A DNA stretch of 64,000 nucleotides from NCBI RefSeq assembly GCF_031624495.1, contig NZ_JAMQOP010000002.1:310001-374000 (forward strand). The letters are read 5' to 3'. The notes beneath the pieces are model-generated. The model worked only from the letters and a program-made list of their open reading frames with translations. It was not told the DNA's origin and made no database searches. The translations under genes were made by a program, and so were the position numbers. This document shows, in pieces, positions 7,753-14,429 of this stretch. Source of the DNA: Halogeometricum sp. S1BR25-6 (lineage in GTDB: Archaea > Halobacteriota > Halobacteria > Halobacteriales > Haloferacaceae). How positions within the stretch are numbered: position 1 is the first letter of the stretch; the number at the start of each line of letters is the position of its first letter.

Positions 7753-7893
7753 CTAATACTGATCGTTGAGGCAGGCGTCGTAGCGCATCTGCCCAACTTG
7801 GTGTTGTAGCTCTACGCTTGACTCGTTGACGTGGCTCAGTATGCCTCGAATACGCGACGATGCGCAGCCAGGGTAGTTCTCCTCGTCGCTCAT
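7753..7893 (-). CDS. Candidate 46-residue small protein
   Basis: From ATG 7893 the frame encodes MSDEENYPGCASSRIRGI followed by LSHVNESSVELQHQVGQMRYDA and ends in NDQY. The acidic start and helix-like middle are plausible for a haloarchaeal small protein, and GGAG lies close upstream of the ATG. I do not recognise a family. It could be spurious. Confidence 0.35.
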   Translation of the reverse strand: MSDEENYPGCASSRIRGILSHVNESSVELQHQVGQMRYDACLNDQY

Positions 7894-8002
7894 GGTGTCT
7901 CCATTCGGTGCCCGCGACCATGGAAGTATCGCCGGCAACGGCCACCATCGCGTGGTCTGCGGGGCACAGGAACACTAAGGCACGACGAGTACAGTCTCAT
8001 CT

Positions 8003-8365
8003 ATGGGTTCGGGAAGCATCGATATCGGCGAGTTTGAATCCGCTAGCGAGGACGAATTCCGGTCAGCGTCAGGTACTGAAGATGTGATCACATTTCTAAA
8101 TGAGCATCGCGATCGGGCATGGACAGCGAGCGAGCTCGCATCGCGTACCGAGCTCGATCCCGACTCCGTGAGGACGATTCTGTGGCGCCTGAAGGAGCGA
8201 GATTTAGTCAGGTACAAGGAACCGTATTGGGCGCTCACGGATGATACCGATCGACTCAGTAACGCGTATTACCTCCACAAGACCACTGAGCGTCTCAATC
8301 GTCGATATGGGACGGAGAATCTCAAGGAGTGGATGACCGAGGATTCTAGATCAATAGAGGACTGA
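8003..8365 (+). CDS. MarR-like winged-helix protein, possible antitoxin
   Basis: The 120-residue protein has a winged helix at about residues 25-80: VITFLNEHRDRAWTASELAS, then LDPDSVRTILWRLKERDLV and the wing RYKEPYWALTDD. Haloarchaeal proteins of this size and pattern are often encoded next to MazF/PemK- or RelE-like toxins and serve as antitoxin/repressor. Here the following 237 bp contain no toxin gene, so it appears to be an orphan. The C-terminal helix (LHKTTERLNRRYGTENLKEW) is typical of the group. The toxin link is from general knowledge, not from this locus. Confidence 0.65.
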   Translation: MGSGSIDIGEFESASEDEFRSASGTEDVITFLNEHRDRAWTASELASRTELDPDSVRTILWRLKERDLVRYKEPYWALTDDTDRLSNAYYLHKTTERLNRRYGTENLKEWMTEDSRSIED

Positions 8366-8445
8366 GTTCAGGTGCAGTAGCAAGCGTGTGAATAGCACTC
8401 GTGCGCCAGTCATCTAAAATATTATCTCTCCATCTCACCAACGAT

Positions 8446-8507
8446 TGGATGAGTCGTGTCCGGGGAATGTTCTCCGGGGACGACTAATACAGCCCTCAGG
8501 TTCGACG
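8446..8507 (+). repeat. Structured repeat, copy A (upstream of RNase HI gene)
   Basis: The 62-bp unit begins TGGATGAGTC and ends AGCCCTCAGGTTCGACG, both shared with copy B at 9286-9343. Between them lies a two-part stem: outer AGTCGT (8452-8457) with ACGACT (8480-8485), inner CCGGGGA (8460-8466) with TCTCCGG (8471-8477, one G.T pair), loop ATGT. The flanking sequence is conserved while stem sequences differ from copy B yet still pair, which points to a selected structure in RNA or single-stranded DNA. Confidence 0.6.
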
Positions 8508-8602
8508 ATCCCCTTCCGATACTTCGCCTGGTCAGTCGTGTACACGACTAGCCGAGGCTATGTCGGGTAGGAGACCGCGTTGGCTCGAGGGCATAACCGT
8601 CT

Positions 8603-9046
8603 ATGATGAAGAAAATCCCAACAAAACAATCGGAAACCGAGAAGCAGAGCAACGAAAACACCACAGGTACCCTCCATTTCGATGGTGGATCGCGGTTAAA
8701 TTCTACATCCGCTGCGTACGGATTTGTGTTAGAGATCGGTTCGACATTAGTTGAGGAATCAGAACACATCGGTCACGGAACGAACAACCAGGCGGAGTAT
8801 GCGGGACTCGTAGCAGGACTCAGCAAGGCACGTGAGATGGGCGTCACCAAAATACATGCCTTCGGAGATTCTGAACTAATTGTAAAACAGGTAACAGGCG
8901 AATACGCAGCGAAACATGAGAATATTCGCCCCCTGTACGAACGAGCAAAGGAGCTCATCCCTGAGTTTGACGAGTTTACGATAGAACACCTTTACCGGGA
9001 CGAAAACTGCCGAGCGGATAAATTAACCAAGCAAGAGCTCGATTAG
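8603..9046 (+). CDS. rnhA: Ribonuclease HI (RNase H type 1)
   Basis: RNase HI cleaves the RNA strand of RNA/DNA hybrids such as primers and R-loops. The 147-residue protein keeps the full catalytic set: Asp27 in FDGG, Glu65 in NNQAEYAGL, Asp89 in GDSELIV and Asp139 in CRADKL. It is the short archaeal type without a hybrid-binding extension. It starts at ATG 8603 (a second ATG follows directly). Structured repeats lie upstream (8446-8507) and downstream (9286-9343). With the PrimPol gene at 10121 it suggests a replication role on the integrated element. It is intact, unlike the degenerate homologue at 6951. Confidence 0.85.
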   Translation: MMKKIPTKQSETEKQSNENTTGTLHFDGGSRLNSTSAAYGFVLEIGSTLVEESEHIGHGTNNQAEYAGLVAGLSKAREMGVTKIHAFGDSELIVKQVTGEYAAKHENIRPLYERAKELIPEFDEFTIEHLYRDENCRADKLTKQELD

Positions 9047-9431
9047 CCAACGCAACTCAGAGATGTTCAGTACACCCATCTTTACTGAGTAGGCTACTCA
9101 CGAGCGTCTCCTTCTATTCACGGGTAGTGGAGGCCGAGTAGACGATCTGTGAGAAAGTGGTGGATCGGGCAATTTATTTGGGAGATTTCATTTAGTAATG
9201 GCAATAGTCTAACTGAATGAACGGAGTTAATTCACCCTCATACAAGATTTGTACTAAAATCTTAATACGTCCTCGTTCCTGGATCTGGATGAGTCACTGG
9301 GAATGATTCCCAGCACGACTATCAAAAGCCCTCGGGTCCGACGCCCTCCAACTCGGCGATTCCACTGAGATCCCTTATGACCTCCAGCGGATGCGCTGTC
9401 AAGCGGTGTCACCAGAGGCAAAGAATGCCAA
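9047..9431. other. AT-rich intergenic region carrying structured repeat
   Basis: About 385 bp without a gene. The left half is AT-rich (about 9170-9270), and the right half holds copy B of the structured repeat. An AT-rich tract beside hairpins, close to a primase gene, could mark an origin, but nothing proves this. Confidence 0.4.
9286..9343 (+). repeat. Structured repeat, copy B (upstream of the PrimPol unit)
   Basis: This copy starts TGGATGAGTC and ends AGCCCTCGGGTCCGACG. Its inner stem is CTGGGAA (9297-9303) with TTCCCAG (9307-9313), perfect, loop TGA; the outer stem is AGTC (9292-9295) with GACT (9317-9320). The inner stem differs from copy A at several positions but remains paired. Confidence 0.6.
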
Positions 9432-10124
9432 ATGAAAGCAATAAATTACTTTCCCGACATGCGGAAGTACCGACGTGCGAGCAACCAAGCAGAACGAAAA
9501 CCGGTCGAGAAAACTCGGTATCTGCCACTGGAGAGCAAGTACGCTGCTTCCATGTCGAACCCCGGGTTTGGGGCGACCACTGAGAGTCTCGAAGGATATC
9601 CAGACGGAGTCGAATTTCTGCCGAGGATAGCCTTTCGCGAGCCTGCGACAACGCTGTATGCGAGAGACGCTCCAGAGGACCTCGAAGATCTGTATAATCG
9701 TCTCTGGAAGCATCAGCACGGTCGCCTCGCTACCCCGAGGTTCAAGATCTCCAGCGAGGTGGAAAAGGGGCTCATGGTCGATTCAACAGAGGAGGAGAAA
9801 TATCTCCGCATCCGGCCTCTACTGGACTTGGTACCGCAGTGCCGACGGTACGCCGTTATCCGTCGGTTTCAGCGGGCAAATCTACGTCGTTTCAGCGCTC
9901 ACTACGGGGGCAACGAAGGTGCCTTCATCGGTGCTGCCATCATCGAGATGTACGACGATCTGGAGTCGTTCCTGAACGCTGAGTCGGATCTACACGATCG
10001 CGCAAGAGAATACTGGGACGTCTACCAGCCGGAGCGCGATGAAAATGACGAGAGGAAAAAGTACATTCCAGAGCTCGAGGATCTGGCGGAGTTCGCTTTC
10101 GAGGTGTGGGGTGACGAGGAATGA
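9432..10124 (+). CDS. Hypothetical protein in operon with PrimPol
   Basis: I do not recognise this 230-residue protein. It is charged throughout, with basic N-terminal segments (MRKYRRASNQAERK) and an acidic C-terminus (PELEDLAEFAFEVWGDEE). The middle reads RRYAVIRRFQRANLRRFSA, a possible nucleic-acid-binding helix. Its stop overlaps the start of the PrimPol gene (ATGA at 10121-10124), so the two are translationally coupled, which suggests an accessory role in replication or priming. Copy B of the structured repeat lies about 90 bp upstream. Confidence 0.7.
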   Translation: MKAINYFPDMRKYRRASNQAERKPVEKTRYLPLESKYAASMSNPGFGATTESLEGYPDGVEFLPRIAFREPATTLYARDAPEDLEDLYNRLWKHQHGRLATPRFKISSEVEKGLMVDSTEEEKYLRIRPLLDLVPQCRRYAVIRRFQRANLRRFSAHYGGNEGAFIGAAIIEMYDDLESFLNAESDLHDRAREYWDVYQPERDENDERKKYIPELEDLAEFAFEVWGDEE

Positions 10125-11161
10125 GTGCCCCAGCAGAACCAGCTGACCGTTACGTCGTCACAAATCCTGATCGCATCCCCGTAGAGTTGCGTGAGAGGAA
10201 AGAGTGGCTCGTCGCGCGAGTCACCGAGAACGGGAAGCCACCACTCGCCCCAAACGGCGGTGATTCGTGGAACGACACGTCTCAATCGCTCTTAGAGTTC
10301 GACGACGCATATGAACTGACCTGCGAGATCGCGCAGTCCGGGCGGATTGATACTGATGCTGGTGAACGGGTAGCACTTGCATACCGGCTCACTGCCGGTG
10401 ACCCGTATACTGGAATCGACATCGACGATATCGAGGACATCACTCTCGTTTCCGGTCTGATCGAGAAGTTTTCCACCGGATACATCGAGAAGTCCGTCTC
10501 AGAGAACGCTCACATCATCGTGAGAGCCTCAATCCCCGAAGTGACTGGTGGTAAGTATTCACTGTCGGATGTGGATGGTGCTACAGTGGAGCTGTACGAC
10601 CGGAACCGCTATCTCGTCTTCACCGGTGACGTAGTTCGCTCGGCCTTACCCATCGGCGATGGTCAGGAAGAGATGGATGCACTCGTCGACGAACTAACGG
10701 CGAAAAACCAGAGCCGAAGAAGAACTCACTCCTCCCCTACGAGGGGCGGTCCGAAGCAAACGAGCTCAATCACCGACATCGGGAAGCGGTCTGCTCGGTG
10801 GTATGCTCAGGGTTCAACCCGATCGAGCACTGACCGACCAACTGCGGACGAGGTTGTAGCCACAGCCAGAGAGTACGACCATGGATTTGACTCCCTCTGG
10901 CGCGGTCAGACGTCTGGGTATGAGACTCAGTCAAATGCAGACATGGCTCTCGCTACCAAGCTCGCGTTCTGGTGCAAAGGAGATGAGTCGCTGATGGACG
11001 AGTGCTTCCGTCAGAGCGATTTCTACGGCTGCCGAGGTCAAGAAATCCCGAAGTGGGATGCAGTGCGCAAGAGCTCCGGTGATACCTACGGAGATCTTAC
11101 GCTTCGAGAGGCGAGGCGACTCAATGCAGGGAGATACCAAGGGTCGTACCTTCGTCAGTAA
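10121..11161 (+). CDS. NrS-1-like primase-polymerase (PrimPol) without helicase
   Basis: Residues about 1-190 look like a primase-polymerase domain: PDRIPVELRERKEWLV, the acidic cluster GIDIDDIED, and ATVELYDRNRYLVFTGD, as in phage/plasmid PrimPols of the NrS-1 group. A basic linker (about 195-225) leads to a C-terminal helical bundle domain (SLWRGQ, QSNADMALATKLAFWC, DECFRQSDFYGCRG, KWDAVRKSSG) known from NrS-1 polymerase. At 346 residues it lacks the helicase domain of the phage enzyme. It probably makes primers or copies DNA for the integrated element. It is coupled to 9432-10124 and ends about 215 bp from the tRNA. Confidence 0.75.
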   Translation: MSAPAEPADRYVVTNPDRIPVELRERKEWLVARVTENGKPPLAPNGGDSWNDTSQSLLEFDDAYELTCEIAQSGRIDTDAGERVALAYRLTAGDPYTGIDIDDIEDITLVSGLIEKFSTGYIEKSVSENAHIIVRASIPEVTGGKYSLSDVDGATVELYDRNRYLVFTGDVVRSALPIGDGQEEMDALVDELTAKNQSRRRTHSSPTRGGPKQTSSITDIGKRSARWYAQGSTRSSTDRPTADEVVATAREYDHGFDSLWRGQTSGYETQSNADMALATKLAFWCKGDESLMDECFRQSDFYGCRGQEIPKWDAVRKSSGDTYGDLTLREARRLNAGRYQGSYLRQ

Positions 11162-11376
11162 TCATGTCTATCGTTGTCGTAACCAGGGATATGCCAGTCT
11201 GCAATAGATTTAATATTCTACCCATGTTCCTTTGGCACAGACCAGCAGATGGCGTCAATGCCAACAGTAGTCTTGCTCGAATGTCACAAGCGTCATGACC
11301 GGAACTAAATCGGATCCCGGGGATAGAGGACTCATGAGCTCCGATAACGGTAAATTACCTTCAGGCAAGAAAGAAG

Positions 11377-11451
11377 TGGGTTGGGGCGGATTCGAACCGC
11401 CGGCCTGCTCCGTGTGAAGGAGCCGTCATAACCTGGCTAGACCACCAACCC
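11377..11451 (-). tRNA. tRNA-Val (anticodon CAC)
   Basis: The minus strand folds into a standard 75-nt cloverleaf: acceptor GGGTTGG/CCAACCC, D arm GTC/GAC, anticodon stem GCTCC/GGAGC with loop TTCACAC (anticodon CAC, reading GTG valine codons), a 5-nt variable region, T arm GGCGG/CCGCC with TTCGAAT, and discriminator A at 11377. No intron is seen and CCA is not encoded. The 3' end faces the low-GC accessory region, so this gene is the probable attachment site of the element to its left. Confidence 0.95.
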
Positions 11452-11500
11452 AGGCAAAAAAATCTAGCTCCGGGTGAGACTTAACCGTTCTGCTTCGGTC

Positions 11501-11770
11501 TCACTCGGCGGCGCCGCCGCGGTACCGCTTCACACGCCCGCGCGCTCGCTTGATAGCCTTCTTACCGCCGCGTTCGGCGCGGTGCGGAACGTTTCGGAGT
11601 TCCGTCTCCAGGCGCTCGCGTCCGGTCGGTTCGGATTCGACCGGTCGTTCCCGTCCGACCGCCCGGCGAACGCGCCGTTCGAACGGGGCGGCCTCTTCGC
11701 GTAACCCGACTGCGAGGTGGTCGCCGGCCCGTCGGAGGTAGTACCAGGCGTCTTCGAAGTGTCGGTTCAT
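11501..11770 (-). CDS. DUF7553-like small helical protein
   Basis: From ATG 11770 the 89-residue protein begins MNRHFEDAWYYLRRAGDHL and continues as amphipathic charged helices ending in RARGRVKRYRGG. This matches a conserved haloarchaeal family I believe is called DUF7553, of unknown function. AATAAAA at 11793-11799 (TTTTATT on the coding strand) is 26 nt before the ATG, which indicates a leaderless transcript and decides the start against an upstream frame start at 11821. A TTAGGC-type palindrome (11863-11876) lies further upstream. Confidence 0.75.
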   Translation of the reverse strand: MNRHFEDAWYYLRRAGDHLAVGLREEAAPFERRVRRAVGRERPVESEPTGRERLETELRNVPHRAERGGKKAIKRARGRVKRYRGGAAE

Positions 11771-11862
11771 ACGCGTCGGTAGACCGTCTGCGAATAAAAG
11801 GATTATGCGGGTCGTTACCACCGTGTTTTAGGCCAACCAAAACCGAAGCGCTTTAGTGGTTG

Positions 11863-11876
11863 TTAGGCATGCCTAA
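11863..11876. promoter_or_regulatory. Palindromic operator-like site TTAGGCATGCCTAA
   Basis: The 14-bp perfect palindrome lies about 93 bp before the DUF7553 gene. A related half-site, TTTTAGGC, is at 11826-11833, and the palindrome extends to GCCTAAAA on its right. TTAGGC-containing palindromes resemble metal-dependent DtxR/SirR-type operators, but that assignment is inference. It could serve the leftward gene or a lost rightward gene. Confidence 0.45.
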
Positions 11877-11964
11877 AACTGATGCGACGCCGGTTCGCCG
11901 GTGTCCATCGAGAGTCTGTCCCAACGTGGCCGGCCGTGGGCATCATCACCGTCGGTCCACACCC

Positions 11965-12048
11965 TATAGTAGCGTTCGCAACTGATTATCCATCTGACCG
12001 CACGGTGTCGTGCGGTCGAGTGAGTGAAGACTTGCGGACGCTACTATA
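11965..12048. mobile_element. MITE-like nested palindrome, 84 bp
   Basis: Terminal inverted repeats TATAGTAGCGTTCGCAA (11965-11981) and its reverse complement with one mismatch (12032-12048) enclose a second perfect hairpin, GACCGCACG (11996-12004) with CGTGCGGTC (12009-12017), loop GTGT. The nested layout and lack of coding fit a miniature transposable element or a palindromic end of an IS. It lies 5 bp from the stop of the adenosyltransferase gene, so it could also act as that gene's terminator. Confidence 0.55.
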
Positions 12049-12052
12049 TCAC

Positions 12053-12589
12053 TCAGTCGTACGTCGGCGACTCCTCGGGTACCTCGTCCCGCTTGTTTAC
12101 CAGCCGCGCGAACACGAACAGCGCGTCCGACAGGCGGTTGAGGTAGCGAATCGCCTCCGCGTTCACCGGTTCCTCGTCCGCGAGGGCGACGGCGCGGCGC
12201 TCCGCCCGGCGCGTCACCGCCCGCGCGTGGTGGAGTTTCGCCCCGGCGTCGCCGCCGCCGGGAAGGATGAACGACCGGAGCGGTTCGAGTTCCTCCTCGG
12301 CCTCGTCGATGTACGCCTCCACCTGTTCGACGTGGTCGGCGCGCACGACGGGGGCGTCATCGTCGGGGTCCGGGTTGGCGAAGTCGGCCTGCACGACGTG
12401 GAGGTGGTTCTGTATCCGCTCCAGTTGCTCGTCCACGTCGTCGTAGCCGGTGGGGCGGACGCTCCCCACCAGCGCGTTCGCCTCGTCGACGGTGCCGTAC
12501 GCCTCGATGCGGGTGTTCGTCTTCGACACCCGCGACATATCGCGCAGGTCGGTCTTCCCCTCGTCACCCCGACCCGTGTAGATGGTCAT
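12053..12589 (-). CDS. pduO: Cob(I)yrinic acid a,c-diamide adenosyltransferase (PduO type)
   Basis: The enzyme transfers adenosyl from ATP to cob(I)alamin to make adenosylcobalamin. The 178-residue protein begins MTIYTGRGDEGKTDL, the nucleotide-binding N-terminus of PduO enzymes, and has the C-terminal motif RYLNRLSDALFVFARL. The internal helix RRAERRAVAL carries the conserved arginines. ATG 12589 is chosen because it begins at the conserved TGxGDxGxT motif and overlaps the upstream gene by 4 bp (ATGA). It is cytosolic and cotranscribed with the glutaredoxin-like gene. Confidence 0.92.
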   Translation of the reverse strand: MTIYTGRGDEGKTDLRDMSRVSKTNTRIEAYGTVDEANALVGSVRPTGYDDVDEQLERIQNHLHVVQADFANPDPDDDAPVVRADHVEQVEAYIDEAEEELEPLRSFILPGGGDAGAKLHHARAVTRRAERRAVALADEEPVNAEAIRYLNRLSDALFVFARLVNKRDEVPEESPTYD

Positions 12590-12828
12590 GCCGCGAGCGT
12601 CTTCTCGACGTACTGGAGGATGTTCTCGGATTCGCCCATCGTCACCCCGCGGTCGTGGTCGATGAGGACCGGAACGGCGCGCTGGCCGCTCACGCGCTTG
12701 ACCTCGTCGCGTTCGGAGTGGAGCGCACCGACCCACTCGGTCTCGTACTCGACGCCCTCCTCTTCGAGGGCGTCGTGGACTTTCTCACAGTACGGACAGC
12801 CGTCCAGAGCGTACAGCGTGATGCTCAT
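12586..12828 (-). CDS. Glutaredoxin-like / GST N-terminal thioredoxin-fold protein
   Basis: The 80-residue protein starts MSITLYALDGCPYCEKV with a CPYC redox centre at residues 11-14, followed by GQRAVPVLIDHDRGVTM (the cis-proline loop AVPVL) and a final helix. It is a glutaredoxin-size thioredoxin fold and likely reduces disulfides or mixed thiols in the cytosol. ATG 12828 begins exactly at the domain. It overlaps the adenosyltransferase start by 4 bp, forming a two-gene operon; a role in keeping cobalamin or its enzyme reduced is possible but only inferred. Confidence 0.88.
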   Translation of the reverse strand: MSITLYALDGCPYCEKVHDALEEEGVEYETEWVGALHSERDEVKRVSGQRAVPVLIDHDRGVTMGESENILQYVEKTLAA

Positions 12829-12990
12829 GGGGAGACGTTCGGACTCCGCGCGCAAAGAGATTTGGCCGCCGGCAGCGCCCGTCCGCGTTCCCCGCCGACA
12901 CCTCGGAACGCCCCCGAAACCTCACGAACGACCGGAACGAACGCTCTCGCGTGTCAGAAGCGTTAATCGGGGCGTTCGAGTAGGACGTGT

Positions 12991-13449
12991 ATGATCGACG
13001 TCGAGGAGACCTACATCGAGAACCGCGTCCTGGTCCACCCGAACGACACGAACAACTACGACATGGCCCACGGCGGCAACGTGATGAAGTGGATGGACGA
13101 GGTGGGGGCGATGTCCGCGATGCGCTTTGCGGGCGAGACGTGCGTCACGGCGCGGATGGAGAGCGTGAACTTCCACCGTCCCATTCCGCGCGGCGACGCC
13201 GCCCTCATCGAGTCGTACGTCTACGAGGCCGGACAGACCAGTGTGAAGGTCCGCCTCCGCGTCTTCCGGGAGGACCCCCTTACCGGCGACACGGAACTCA
13301 CCACCGAATCGTACTTCGTCTACGTCGCCGTCGACGAGGACGGCGACCCGACGGAGGTGCCCGAACTGGAGACGAACACCGAGTACGGTCGCGAACTCGT
13401 CGAAACCGCCCTCGAAGGCGAAAAGGAGTCGAACGGACACGACGAGTAG
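12991..13449 (+). CDS. Acyl-CoA thioesterase, hotdog fold
   Basis: Acyl-CoA thioesterases hydrolyse acyl-CoA to free acid and CoA. The 152-residue protein has the YciA/BFIT-type motif NYDMAHGGNVMKWMDEVGAM near residues 23-42, with the active-site Asn/Asp region, and VNFHRPIPRGDAALIESYV later. One hotdog domain is present and the tail is acidic. The start ATG 12991 directly precedes MIDVEETYIENR. It is transcribed alone between the glutaredoxin-like gene and the DICT gene. Confidence 0.88.
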   Translation: MIDVEETYIENRVLVHPNDTNNYDMAHGGNVMKWMDEVGAMSAMRFAGETCVTARMESVNFHRPIPRGDAALIESYVYEAGQTSVKVRLRVFREDPLTGDTELTTESYFVYVAVDEDGDPTEVPELETNTEYGRELVETALEGEKESNGHDE

Positions 13450-13517
13450 CGGAGAGCGAGGAGAGCACGCCCCGCCGCACCTCGAATCTCGTGTTCGATA
13501 ACTGCGGCGCACCGTTT

Positions 13518-14312
13518 ATGTTCTACAGTGACAAGTCGAATTCGAAGAGGAAACCCGTGACCGGACCACTCAGCACGCTCGTCGAGGAAGTCGAAGCGTC
13601 CTCGCAGACGCTCTCCATCGTCAACTACGGCGGCTCCGAGGCGGCGACAGACCGCATCGTATCGTACTTCGAACCCCAACACGTGGCGGTGAGAGACGGC
13701 GTGTCGGCGCCGTCGCTCCCCGCCGACTTCGCCGTGTTGCACGACGGCGACTCGTTCGTCGCCGCCGCCGCGGTGGCCGATATCGACTGCCACCTCTCCG
13801 GGGAGAGCTACCTCGAAGACGGCGGCTTCGGATTCGCCGAACGACCCGCCATCCTCCGGCACGTCGACGACCGAACCTTCACGAGTTACGACCGCCGCCG
13901 GATGACGCTCGCCTCCCGTGAGATAGAGTCCTACGCCTACCACGCCGGCGGAGGTGAGATTCACGCCGGCTTCCAACGTTTCTCGATTCTGCGTCCACAG
14001 ACGCGGATATACGAGCGAATCGACGAGGCGGGCGTCGACGTGCACGCCTACGGCGCCCCCGACGCGAACGCCCCCGAACCCGTGGTCGCGCACCCTTCCG
14101 AGGACGCGGAGATTCTGGGCTCGTGGTTCGTCGTCTACGAGGGCGACGGCCCGGGCGACGCGCGCGCCCTCGTCGCCGTCGAGACGGACGCCGGCGCGGG
14201 AGAGTTCTCCGGGTTCTGGACGTACGAGACCGAGACGGTCGAGACCGTTCTCGAACGCCTCCGCGCGGAGTACCCCGCGACGACCGACGCCCCCGCGCCG
14301 ACCGGCGACTGA
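13518..14312 (+). CDS. DICT sensory-domain protein
   Basis: The protein (264 residues from ATG 13518) shows the DICT pattern: ASSQTLSIVNYGG, then YFEPQHVAVRDG, SYDRRRMTLASREIE and GFQRFSILRPQTRIYERI. DICT domains are thought to sense signals and are often tied to bacterial/archaeal light or diguanylate-related proteins; the ligand here is unknown. A GTG at 13557 gives a start closer to the domain, and TTTATG at 13515-13520 may be its promoter rather than a start codon, so the N-terminus is uncertain. Confidence 0.8.
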   Translation: MFYSDKSNSKRKPVTGPLSTLVEEVEASSQTLSIVNYGGSEAATDRIVSYFEPQHVAVRDGVSAPSLPADFAVLHDGDSFVAAAAVADIDCHLSGESYLEDGGFGFAERPAILRHVDDRTFTSYDRRRMTLASREIESYAYHAGGGEIHAGFQRFSILRPQTRIYERIDEAGVDVHAYGAPDANAPEPVVAHPSEDAEILGSWFVVYEGDGPGDARALVAVETDAGAGEFSGFWTYETETVETVLERLRAEYPATTDAPAPTGD

Positions 14313-14429
14313 GCCGACCGTCCGGGGACGCTCGACGCCCTCGCGAACGCTGCGACGCGAGCGCCCGGTTCTCCGCCAGCGTTTGCCACCTCGCGAACGA
14401 CTTTTGCGGTCGACGCCGGACGCGGGTAC

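Noticed and set aside
1-11376. Second copy of the tRNA-Val 3' end as the other element boundary
   Set aside because: No copy of the T-arm/acceptor sequence was found by eye, so the left end is not placed within the window.
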